NCBI RefSeq assembly: GCF_000703085.1
Contig: NZ_JNLL01000001.1
Coordinates: 1,612,001 to 1,676,000 of the forward strand
Source: Persephonella sp. KM09-Lau-8
GTDB taxonomy: Bacteria > Aquificota > Aquificia > Aquificales > Hydrogenothermaceae
Direction of reading: 5' to 3'
DNA: 64,000 nucleotides
Positions 46,292 to 55,392 of the stretch are shown here, in pieces. How positions within the stretch are numbered: position 1 is the stretch's first letter; each line of letters begins with the position of its first letter. The notes below the pieces were generated by a model. It worked only from the letters and a program-made list of their open reading frames with translations, was not told the origin of the DNA and ran no database searches. A program made the position numbers and the translations under genes.

Positions 46292-48394
46292 ATGGAAATA
46301 ACAGAAAAAGATATTATTAATTTTTTAAAGCATAGAGGTAAGCCTGTTTACTTTAAAATGCTCCAGAGAAAGTTAGGAGTTCCAAAATCCGAGAAAAAAA
46401 TCCTCCGTAAACTCCTAAAAAAACTCCAGAAGAAAAAAATAATCAGATATGAAAAAGGAAAATATCTGCTTACAGAATGGAAACAAAAGGAAGAAAATCT
46501 TATAGAAGGCAGAGTGGAAGCCCATCCAAGTGGCTATGGGTTTCTGATTATAGGGGACGAGGTTGAGGATTTATTTATCCCTCCTCCAGAAATGAAATAC
46601 CTTTTTGACGGAGATATTGTCCTTGCCCGTGCGGTTAAAAGAAGAAAAAAAGATGAAGCAAAAATAGTAAAAGTAATAGAAAGAGCAATAAAAACAGCAG
46701 TTGGAAGATATTATAAAGACAGAACCGGTCATTATATTTTGCTATCGGATACGGTTTTACCCCATAAAATATACATCTCTAAAAAAGAAGCAAAAAAATA
46801 TAAATTAGAACCGGGAACATATGTTGTTGTAGAAATAACCCAGTATCCTGCTCCCCGAGTCAGAGGTAGAGGAAAAATACTAAAGATCTTAGGAAAAACA
46901 AAAAATACACTTACTGTAGCAGAGATAATCGCCAGAAAATATAATCTGCCAACAGAACATTCAAAGGAAGCCATAGCCGAAGCGGAAAAACTTCCTTCAA
47001 CTGTAAGAATAACAAAAAACAGAAGAGACCTTACAAAGCAAATATGTTTTACCATTGACCCACCATCTGCCAGAGACCATGATGATGCAGTTGCTATAGA
47101 AAAAGAGGGCAATTTATACAGACTTTATGTTCATATAGCAGATGTATCCCATTACGTAAAAGAAGGTTCTGCAATAGATAAAGAGGCTTTTGAAAGGGGA
47201 AATACATACTATCTTCCTGAAAGAGCACTTCACATGCTACCAGAAAGGCTTGCTGCTGACCTGTGCAGTTTAAGACCAAACGAGAAAAAATATGCTTTTA
47301 CATGTGAGATGCTTATAAACAGAAAGGGTCAGGTTGTTGAATATGATATATATGAAAGTGTGATAATAAGTAAAGCAAAACTCACCTATGATGAAGCACT
47401 GAGGCTTATCGTGGGCGACCCTGCACTTGAAGAAAAATACCCAGATGTTGTCCAGCCCCTCAGATATATGGAAGAACTGGCAAAAATCCTTATGAAAGCA
47501 AAGGAAAAAAGAGGAAGCATTGATTTTGATATGCCAGAAAGCCAGATATTATTTACAGAAACAGGAGACCCTTATGATGTTGTCCCATACGAGAGACATC
47601 TGGCACACCGAATAATAGAGGAATTTATGATTATTGCCAATGAAACAGTTGCAAGACACATGTTCAAAAAAGAACTGCCTTTTATATACAGGGTTCACGA
47701 AGAACCAGATTTAGACAAAGTTATAAAATTTGTTGACCTTGTTGCAGGTCTTGGGTATGACGTTTCATATCCTGAAAAAATAACACCAAAATTTATTCAA
47801 AAAATCCTTGAAAAAGTTGCAGGCACACCTGAGGAAAACCTTGTCAGATTTATGGCCTTAAGAACCATGAGACAGGCAAAATATTCCACAGAAAATATAG
47901 GACATTTTGGGCTTGCTTCAGACTGCTATACCCATTTCACATCACCAATTAGAAGATATGCAGACATAAATGTTCACAGAATGCTTAAAAAAGCAATAAA
48001 AGGAAAATTTACCAAAAAAGACCTGCAGATACTTCCTGATAAACTTGAAGAGATTGCAAAACAATGCTCCAAAATGGAAAGGGTTGCCGATGATGCAGAA
48101 AGAGATGCACTGGAAATACTAAAACTTAGAATTCTTACCAATCATATTGGAGAAGTATTTGAGGGAATTATCACAGGAGTTGTTTCCTTTGGGCTTTTTG
48201 TTGAGATAGAAAAATATCTTATAGAAGGGCTTATTCCAATTGCCACACTGCCAGGATATTTCAAATATGACGAACTCAACCAGAGACTTATCAGCGAAGA
48301 CAAAATTTTCAGACTTGGAGATAAAATTAAGGTAAAAATTGAGAATGTTGATGAAGACCTGAAAAAATTAGACCTTTCTTATGTGGAAACTTAA
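46292..48394 (+). CDS. rnr: Ribonuclease R
   Basis: RNase R is a 3'-5' exonuclease that degrades structured RNA. The 700-residue protein has an N-terminal winged helix (about 1-65), CSD1/CSD2 cold-shock domains (about 70-215), the RNB domain (CFTIDPPSARDHDDAVAI with four catalytic Asp; HIADVSHYVKEGSAIDKEA) and a C-terminal S1 domain (about 620-697; VFEGIITGVVSFGLFVEIE). It is the normal order. Upstream AAGGGGAG is the ribosome site. Confidence 0.96.
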   Translation: MEITEKDIINFLKHRGKPVYFKMLQRKLGVPKSEKKILRKLLKKLQKKKIIRYEKGKYLLTEWKQKEENLIEGRVEAHPSGYGFLIIGDEVEDLFIPPPEMKYLFDGDIVLARAVKRRKKDEAKIVKVIERAIKTAVGRYYKDRTGHYILLSDTVLPHKIYISKKEAKKYKLEPGTYVVVEITQYPAPRVRGRGKILKILGKTKNTLTVAEIIARKYNLPTEHSKEAIAEAEKLPSTVRITKNRRDLTKQICFTIDPPSARDHDDAVAIEKEGNLYRLYVHIADVSHYVKEGSAIDKEAFERGNTYYLPERALHMLPERLAADLCSLRPNEKKYAFTCEMLINRKGQVVEYDIYESVIISKAKLTYDEALRLIVGDPALEEKYPDVVQPLRYMEELAKILMKAKEKRGSIDFDMPESQILFTETGDPYDVVPYERHLAHRIIEEFMIIANETVARHMFKKELPFIYRVHEEPDLDKVIKFVDLVAGLGYDVSYPEKITPKFIQKILEKVAGTPEENLVRFMALRTMRQAKYSTENIGHFGLASDCYTHFTSPIRRYADINVHRMLKKAIKGKFTKKDLQILPDKLEEIAKQCSKMERVADDAERDALEILKLRILTNHIGEVFEGIITGVVSFGLFVEIEKYLIEGLIPIATLPGYFKYDELNQRLISEDKIFRLGDKIKVKIENVDEDLKKLDLSYVET

Positions 48395-48454
48395 AAACTT
48401 CTTGAATCTTAATAGCCCTCTGGAGATTTCATAAACAGATATAACACTTTATCT

Positions 48455-48484
48455 TTGAACTTTATACAACTATTATGATATGAT
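48455..48484 (+). promoter_or_regulatory. Promoter of the atpF'FHAGD operon
   Basis: TTGAAC, 18 bases, TATGAT. It lies about 39 bases before the atpF' ATG. No other promoter was found between here and the terminator after atpD. Confidence 0.6.
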
Positions 48485-48522
48485 AATTAAGATTGAAATC
48501 AATCTGTGGAGGACTTAGGAGA

Positions 48523-48966
48523 ATGCCTGAGGTTCATGTAATACCAGATATTACTCTGTTTGTGCAGCTTGCCATATTCCTTGTGTTTATGTTCATTATG
48601 AAAAAAATCTACTTCGACCCTTACCTTGAAGCATTTGATGAAAGGGAAAAAACAGTAGAACAGCTTTTAGCAGAAGCTGAAGAAAATAAAAAGAAAACAG
48701 AACAACTACTTGAAGAAGTAGAAAAAATCCTTGCCCAGACCAGAGAAGAATCCAAGAAAATAATGGAGCAGTATCACAAAGAAACAACAGAAATGGTAAA
48801 TAACATTCTGAGAAAAGCTCAGCAAGAAGCAGAAAAAGAAATAGAAGATGCCAAGAAAGAAGTTGCAATGACTGTAGAAATCGAAAAGAAAACAATGGAT
48901 AAAATAATAGAAAAAATGGCAGAAGAAATTGCAGAAAAACTACTTCTCAAGGAGAAAGCGGCATGA
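48523..48966 (+). CDS. atpF': ATP synthase Fo subunit b'
   Basis: This is one of two b-type stator subunits. The 147-residue protein has one N-terminal transmembrane helix (FVQLAIFLVFMFIMKKIYF) and a long charged coiled coil that reaches the F1 head. The ATG at 48523 is set by AGGAG and the usual start MPEV; a TTG at 48493 would add 10 residues. It overlaps atpF by 4 bases (ATGA). Paired b and b' subunits form a heterodimeric stalk, as in photosynthetic bacteria and Aquificota. Confidence 0.9.
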   Translation: MPEVHVIPDITLFVQLAIFLVFMFIMKKIYFDPYLEAFDEREKTVEQLLAEAEENKKKTEQLLEEVEKILAQTREESKKIMEQYHKETTEMVNNILRKAQQEAEKEIEDAKKEVAMTVEIEKKTMDKIIEKMAEEIAEKLLLKEKAA

Positions 48967-49490
48967 AAAAATTCTTCCTGCTTAACTTATCAATAGTGTC
49001 TCTGGCTGTTGCTTCAGGAGGAGAAGGCGGTTTAATGATATGGAAAGTTTTAAATACTTTAATTCTTGTGGCACTGCTTGCGTGGATTATTAAAAAGTGG
49101 GGTGTTCAGTTTTTTGAAAACAGAAGACAGTCTATTGCTTCTATGGTTCAGGAGGCACAAAAAGCCCAAGAAGAAAGCAAAAAAGCTCTTGAAGATGCAA
49201 AAGCCAAACTTGAGGATGCAAAGCTGAAATTTGAAGAATCCCTGAAAATAGCCGAGGAAACAGCAAAGAAAGAGAGAGAAGTAGCACTTAAAGAAGCAGA
49301 AGAAATAGCTCAAAGAATAAAAGAGCAGGCTAAAGAAACCATAATGGTAGAAATCAAAAAAGGAGAAAATGAACTCAGAAAATACGCAGTTCAAAAGGCT
49401 ATTGAAATATCAGAAAAAATTGTAAAAGAAAAAGCAAATCCAGAAGTTGAGAAGGAATTAATCCTCAAAACACTTAAAAGCATATCCTGA
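48963..49490 (+). CDS. atpF: ATP synthase Fo subunit b
   Basis: The 175-residue protein starts MKKFFLLNLSIVSLAVASGGEGG, a hydrophobic segment that may be a cleavable signal peptide, followed by one transmembrane helix (VLNTLILVALLAWIIKKW). A 110-residue charged coiled coil then forms the peripheral stalk. The signal-like N terminus also appears in subunit c of this window. It overlaps atpF' by 4 bases and lies 14 bases before atpH. Confidence 0.92.
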   Translation: MKKFFLLNLSIVSLAVASGGEGGLMIWKVLNTLILVALLAWIIKKWGVQFFENRRQSIASMVQEAQKAQEESKKALEDAKAKLEDAKLKFEESLKIAEETAKKEREVALKEAEEIAQRIKEQAKETIMVEIKKGENELRKYAVQKAIEISEKIVKEKANPEVEKELILKTLKSIS

Positions 49491-49504
49491 GATGGAGGTT
49501 AAAA

Positions 49505-50053
49505 TTGAAAGTAGATAAAAAAGTATTAAAAAGAGTTGTTAAAGTCCTGTTAAATAAACTTCCAAAAGAAGAATCTGTATTAATCAAAGTTTCTGACGAC
49601 CTTTCTCTTATTCAGGATTTATACAGAAAAGATAAAACATTCAGAAATTTAATTTTAAATCCACAACTACCTTACGAAGAAAAAGAAAAAATAATAAATC
49701 TACTTGCAGAAAAGGCATCCCTTAATGAACATGTAGTAGAAGCTCTTAAATATATTGTTAAAGTCAACAAAGGAAATATTCTCAGGGAAATATCAGACCA
49801 GTTTTCCTTTGAGGTTGAAAAATTCTTTGCTACTGTAAAAGGAGAGGTTATCACAGCTTATCCTATAAATGAGTCCTTACTGGAAGAGATTAAAAAAGCA
49901 GTTGAAAGTAAACTGGGTAAGAAAGTAGAGTTTGAAGTTAAACAGGATCCATCAATAATAGCAGGAGTAGTTGTAAAAGCAGGAAGTTATGTTCTTGACT
50001 CCTCTGTTAAAACATATTTAAGAAAATTAGAGCAACAATTAACATCTTACTAA
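49505..50053 (+). CDS. atpH: ATP synthase F1 subunit delta
   Basis: The 182-residue delta (OSCP-like) subunit ties the stalk to F1. The sequence has the helical N-terminal domain and the C-terminal motif VEFEVKQDPSIIAGVVVKAGSYVLDSSVKTYL, which is the family signature. It starts with TTG, after GGAGG and 6 bases. It ends 34 bases before atpA, with AAAGGAGG upstream of that gene. Confidence 0.94.
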   Translation: MKVDKKVLKRVVKVLLNKLPKEESVLIKVSDDLSLIQDLYRKDKTFRNLILNPQLPYEEKEKIINLLAEKASLNEHVVEALKYIVKVNKGNILREISDQFSFEVEKFFATVKGEVITAYPINESLLEEIKKAVESKLGKKVEFEVKQDPSIIAGVVVKAGSYVLDSSVKTYLRKLEQQLTSY

Positions 50054-50087
50054 GAAATAAAATTAAGAAGATAAAAGGAGGTTTTAG

Positions 50088-51602
50088 ATGTCTGCAATAA
50101 GAGCTGAAGAAGTAGCTGAAAGCCTTAAAAAACAATTAGAAGAATTTGAAGCTAAAGCAAATCTTGAAGAAGTTGGAACAGTCCTCCAGGTTGGTGATGG
50201 TGTTGCAAGGGTGTTCGGCCTTGAAAAAGCTATGTACGGTGAGATGGTTGAGTTTGAAAATGGAAAATTAGGAGTTGCATTTAACCTTGAGGAAGATAAC
50301 GTTGGTATTATTCTTCTTGGTGATGAAACTGGAATAGAAGAAGGAACAATAGTAAAAAGAACAGGAAAAATTCTTGAAATTCCTGTTGGAATGGGACTTG
50401 TTGGAAGGGTTGTTGATGGAACAGGAAAACCAATAGACGGAAAAGGACCAATAGAAGATATAGCATACTACTCACCTGTTGAAAAAATTGCTCCTGGTGT
50501 TGTTACAAGAAAATCTGTTCATGAGCCTCTCCAGACAGGTATCAAAGCTATTGACGCAATGATACCTATCGGAAGAGGACAGAGGGAGCTTATTATTGGT
50601 GACAGGGCTACAGGTAAAACAACAATTGCCATAGACACAATTCTCAACCAGAAAGGTGAAAATGTTTACTGTGTATATGTTGCGATAGGACAGAAAAGGG
50701 CTGTTGTTAGACAGATAGTTGAAACACTCCAGAAACACGGAGCTATGGAATACACAACTGTTGTTGCTGCTACAGCTTCAGACCCAGCAACAATGCAGTA
50801 TATCGCTCCATTCGTTGGTTGCACAATTGCTGAGTACTTCAGAGATAACGGAATGCATGCTCTTATCATATATGACGACCTTACAAAACACGCTTATGCA
50901 TACAGACAGCTTTCACTTCTTCTCAGAAGGCCTCCAGGAAGGGAAGCTTATCCTGGTGATGTTTTCTACCTCCACTCAAGACTTCTTGAAAGGGCTGCTA
51001 AGCTGAATGATGACCTTGGAGCAGGTTCATTAACAGCTCTCCCAATCATTGAAACACAGGCAGGTGACGTTGCAGCATACATCCCAACAAACGTTATTTC
51101 TATTACAGACGGTCAGATTTTCCTGGAAACAGACCTTTTCCACAAAGGTGTAAGACCTGCTATTAACGTTGGTCTTTCAGTTTCAAGGGTTGGTGGTGCC
51201 GCTCAGATTAAAGCTATGAAGCAGGTTGCAGGAACACTCAGACTTGAGCTTGCACAGTTCAGGGAGCTTGAAGCTTTCGTTCAGTTTGCTTCTGAGCTTG
51301 ATAAAGCCACTCAGCAACAGATTGCCAGAGGTCAAAGACTTGTTGAGCTCCTTAAGCAGCCACCAAACAAACCAGTTCCAGTAGAAAAACAGGTGGCAAT
51401 CATATACGCAGGAACAAAAGGATATCTTGATGATGTTCCAGTTAATGCAATACAGAAATTTGAACAGGAATTCTACACATTCCTTGACACAGAAAAACCT
51501 GAAGTTCTTGAAATGATTAGAGCAGAGAAAAAACTTACAGATGAAATAGAAACAAAACTGAAAGAAGCAATAGAAGAATTCAAAAAGAAAGTTGCCTTTT
51601 AG
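50088..51602 (+). CDS. atpA: ATP synthase F1 subunit alpha
   Basis: The 504-residue non-catalytic nucleotide-binding subunit has the P-loop [15 protein letters not shown] (near 170), the signature [23 protein letters not shown] and a C-terminal helical domain. It assembles as alpha3beta3 with atpD. The codon usage and GC of atpA, atpG and atpD are slightly higher than in neighbours, as expected for highly expressed genes. Confidence 0.98.
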   Translation: MSAIRAEEVAESLKKQLEEFEAKANLEEVGTVLQVGDGVARVFGLEKAMYGEMVEFENGKLGVAFNLEEDNVGIILLGDETGIEEGTIVKRTGKILEIPVGMGLVGRVVDGTGKPIDGKGPIEDIAYYSPVEKIAPGVVTRKSVHEPLQTGIKAIDAMIPIGRGQRELIIGDRATGKTTIAIDTILNQKGENVYCVYVAIGQKRAVVRQIVETLQKHGAMEYTTVVAATASDPATMQYIAPFVGCTIAEYFRDNGMHALIIYDDLTKHAYAYRQLSLLLRRPPGREAYPGDVFYLHSRLLERAAKLNDDLGAGSLTALPIIETQAGDVAAYIPTNVISITDGQIFLETDLFHKGVRPAINVGLSVSRVGGAAQIKAMKQVAGTLRLELAQFRELEAFVQFASELDKATQQQIARGQRLVELLKQPPNKPVPVEKQVAIIYAGTKGYLDDVPVNAIQKFEQEFYTFLDTEKPEVLEMIRAEKKLTDEIETKLKEAIEEFKKKVAF

Positions 51603-51616
51603 TGAGGTAAGAAAGA

Positions 51617-52492
51617 ATGGCAAAACTCTCACCAAGGGATATTAAAAGAAAGATACAGGGTATAAAAAATACACAGCGTATCACAAAGGCAATGAAGGCG
51701 GTTTCTGCCGCCAAACTTAATAAAGCAAGAGCGATGCTCAATGCAACCCGCCCTTATTCTGAAAGGCTTTATGATCTTATAAATGATCTTGCGATGTTTG
51801 TTGATAGGGATATACATCCTCTTTTAAAAATCAGAGAAGAGAAAACAATAGATTACATCGTAATCACAGCAGACAGAGGCCTTGCAGGTGCATTTAACTC
51901 CTATGTTATAAAACAAACCCTTAATGATGTTAAAAAATTTGAAGAAGAAGGTAAGAATGTTAATCTTATTCTCATTGGAAGAAAGGCTGTTCAGTTCTTT
52001 AAAAATAAGAATTTTAATATAATCGCAGAATACGAAGATATTTACAGAGATCACCTTAACCTTGCCTTCACATCTCAGGTTGGTGGAATAATTGCAGAAA
52101 GATATGAAAATGAAAAAACAGATGCTGTTTATATGGTAAATAATGAGCTTTTAACTACAGCAACCTACGAAACAAAGGTAAGAAAGCTTTTCCCTATTGA
52201 ACCTCAACTGGATTTCTCAAAACTTTCTGAGCTTTCCAGATATAACATAGAACCATCTGCTGAGGATGTTCTTGAGGAGCTTCTTAAAAGATACATTAAC
52301 TTCCAGCTTTACAGGGCATTGGTTGAGTCTTCAACTGCTGAACATGCAGCAAGAATGCTTGCAATGGATAATGCAACCAGAAATGCTGGAGAAGCTATAA
52401 GAAAATGGACAATCATATTTAACAAAGCAAGACAGGAAGCAATTACTACAGAACTTATTGATATTATTAATGCTTCTAATGCAATTCAGTAA
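51617..52492 (+). CDS. atpG: ATP synthase F1 subunit gamma
   Basis: The 291-residue central rotor subunit has long N- and C-terminal helices (RDIKRKIQGIKNTQRITKAMKAVSAAKL and ARMLAMDNATRNAGEAIRKWTIIFNKARQEAITTELIDIINA) around a Rossmann-like middle. It lies between atpA and atpD in the standard order. Confidence 0.98.
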   Translation: MAKLSPRDIKRKIQGIKNTQRITKAMKAVSAAKLNKARAMLNATRPYSERLYDLINDLAMFVDRDIHPLLKIREEKTIDYIVITADRGLAGAFNSYVIKQTLNDVKKFEEEGKNVNLILIGRKAVQFFKNKNFNIIAEYEDIYRDHLNLAFTSQVGGIIAERYENEKTDAVYMVNNELLTTATYETKVRKLFPIEPQLDFSKLSELSRYNIEPSAEDVLEELLKRYINFQLYRALVESSTAEHAARMLAMDNATRNAGEAIRKWTIIFNKARQEAITTELIDIINASNAIQ

Positions 52493-52515
52493 AAAGAAAA
52501 GTTAGGAGGATATAA

Positions 52516-53952
<1,437 letters not shown>

Positions 53953-53960
53953 TTTATATA

Positions 53961-53982
53961 AAAGCGGGCTTTTGCCCGCTTT
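53961..53982 (+). terminator. Terminator after atpD
   Basis: AAAGCGGGC/GCCCGCTTT (9 bp, 4-base T loop) begins 8 bases after the atpD stop; a short T run (TTT CCATTCT) follows. It is one of the most GC-rich hairpins of the window and ends the F1 operon. Confidence 0.85.
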
Positions 53983-54098
53983 CCATTCTAAAAGTTCATC
54001 TTAAAATCCCGATAATTAAAAATAAAAGTTTAATGGGATTTTGTGTTTTTTTTAAGAATAATAAAAATATAAATAAATCTTATGAGGTAATAAAATTA

Positions 54099-54653
54099 AT
54101 GTCCGAGAAGACATTCAAAATCCTTGTGGCTGGTCATTTTGGTGCCGGTAAAACCACCTTTGTAAGAACAATTTCCCAGATAGAGACAGTAAATACGGAG
54201 AAAAAGACAACTTTAGCTGAAGAAAAAGCCAAAAAAGAAACCACCACAGTTGCTATGGATTTTGGAGAGTATACAAACAAATACGGTCATAAATTGAGAA
54301 TTTTTGGAATTCCTGGACAGGAAAGATTCTCTTTTATGTGGCCTATCCTTGCAAAAGATACAAAGGGATTTGTTTTTCTGATTGATTCTACAGATACATC
54401 CCGTTGGTTCGAGATACCTAAACAACTGAAGATTCTGATGAAAGTAAGTCCTTCTGCTCCTATACTTTTTGTGGCTAACAAAGTAGATCTCCCTGATGCA
54501 ATGTCTGCAGAAGAAGTGAGGCAAAAATTAAAGATACCTCCTCATATAAAGGTAATTGAAGGAGTTGCAACAGATAAAAATATGGTTGAAAAAATACTTG
54601 ATGAGCTTACAGAAGAAATACTAAAAAGAAATCCAGAATTAAAAGAGATCTGA
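54099..54653 (+). CDS. Ras-like small GTPase (MglA/CvnD-type, COG2229)
   Basis: The 184-residue protein has a P-loop GHFGAGKT (12-19), a switch II region FGIPGQERF (69-77) in which the usual Asp of DxxG is Gly, and NKVD (127-130). The FGxPGQ form is found in the CvnD-type GTPases of Streptomyces conservons and related bacterial G proteins; Myxococcus MglA has a related fold and also works with a Roadblock partner. The ATG at 54099 is favoured by GAGGT 10 bases upstream. A Lys/Glu-rich insertion (about 34-48) separates G1 from switch I. It heads a run of four genes with a 77-residue protein, a Roadblock protein and a c-di-GMP protein. Its target is unknown; a polarity or pilus role is one possibility. 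Confidence 0.85.
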   Translation: MSEKTFKILVAGHFGAGKTTFVRTISQIETVNTEKKTTLAEEKAKKETTTVAMDFGEYTNKYGHKLRIFGIPGQERFSFMWPILAKDTKGFVFLIDSTDTSRWFEIPKQLKILMKVSPSAPILFVANKVDLPDAMSAEEVRQKLKIPPHIKVIEGVATDKNMVEKILDELTEEILKRNPELKEI

Positions 54654-54677
54654 AACCTTTTTAATGGAGGTTTTAAT

Positions 54678-54911
54678 ATGAATGGAGGAAGTGCAATGCT
54701 TAAAGAAGAATTATCAAAATTAGAGCAGAAAAGGAAAACTGGAGAAATTGGAACTGCAGAGTTCTATCAGGGGCTTTTAAAGATAGTGAGCCTACTGGCA
54801 CAGGAACTGGGTAAGGAAAATATAGAGGAAAAAGAGATCAAAAGACAGATTCCACTTCTCCTCACATTTCTCAAATCACAGATCAAAAATATGGAAGACA
54901 GAAATTTTTAA
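54678..54911 (+). CDS. 77-residue helical protein between GTPase and Roadblock genes
   Basis: This unrecognised protein is helical and amphipathic (EELSKLEQKRKTGEIGTAEF, then GLLKIVSLLAQELG). The GGAGG upstream of ATG 54678 is strong; a second ATG at 54696 has GGAGG too and would give 71 residues. It starts 24 bases after the GTPase stop and ends 9 bases before the Roadblock gene. By position it could be an adaptor or exchange-factor-like piece of the G-protein module; that is inference. Confidence 0.7.
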   Translation: MNGGSAMLKEELSKLEQKRKTGEIGTAEFYQGLLKIVSLLAQELGKENIEEKEIKRQIPLLLTFLKSQIKNMEDRNF

Positions 54912-54920
54912 GGAGGTGTT

Positions 54921-55289
54921 ATGATGCTTACTCCAGAAAAGATAAATGAGAAAAGAGAGGCTTTCAAAGATATAGTTAGAACGAATAACCTTGATGGATT
55001 AATACTGGCAGATATTGAGGGGCTGCCTATAGTTTCATATTTGCAGGAAGGAATGGATGAAGACACTCTCGCATCAACAGGGGCGGCAATATTTACAGCT
55101 GGGTTAATGGCTATAAGTGATGTTAAAAAGAGAGGCTTAGAACAGGTGGTTCTTCATTCTCCAGATGGATATCTGATTTATACACAAATATCAGATGATT
55201 ATATTCTTGGTTTAATTTCTCCACCAGATGCTAAACTTGGAATTCTAAAAATGATAATCAAAAAGGTGACAGAGATGGTAAACGAATAG
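54921..55289 (+). CDS. Roadblock/LC7-domain protein (MglB/CvnB-like)
   Basis: The 122-residue protein is one Roadblock domain: FKDIVRTNNLDGLILADIEGLPIVSY, TLASTGAAIFTAGLMAISDVKKRG, VVLHSPDGYLIYTQISDDYILGLIS. In Myxococcus MglB is the GAP for MglA, and in Streptomyces CvnB belongs with CvnD. Here the gene follows the GTPase gene closely, so the pair is likely a working G-protein switch. AAGGAGGTGTT is the ribosome site, followed by ATGATG; the first ATG was chosen. Confidence 0.88.
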   Translation: MMLTPEKINEKREAFKDIVRTNNLDGLILADIEGLPIVSYLQEGMDEDTLASTGAAIFTAGLMAISDVKKRGLEQVVLHSPDGYLIYTQISDDYILGLISPPDAKLGILKMIIKKVTEMVNE

Positions 55290-55305
55290 AATGTATAAGG
55301 GAGAG

Positions 55306-55392
55306 GATGCCCTGCTTTAGCAATTGAGCTTTATTATTAATAGCAATTAGGGTATTATTAATAAATATAAAAAAATATTAGAGCAGGGCATC
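55306..55392 (+). promoter_or_regulatory. Inverted repeat bracketing the leader of the c-di-GMP gene
   Basis: GATGCCCTGCT (55306-55316) and AGCAGGGCATC (55382-55392) are perfect 11-base complements 65 bases apart, and the second arm ends at the base before the GTG start (55393). The weak ribosome site (GAGCAGGG) lies within the second arm. The loop holds two near copies of TATTATTAAT and two of TAGCAATT. A stem formed in mRNA would hide the ribosome site. Confidence 0.6.

Noticed and set aside
54003-54042. AAAATCCC/GGGATTTT as a second terminator after atpD
   Set aside because: The 24-base loop and AT-rich arms make a weak stem; the GC-rich hairpin at 53961-53982 already ends the operon.
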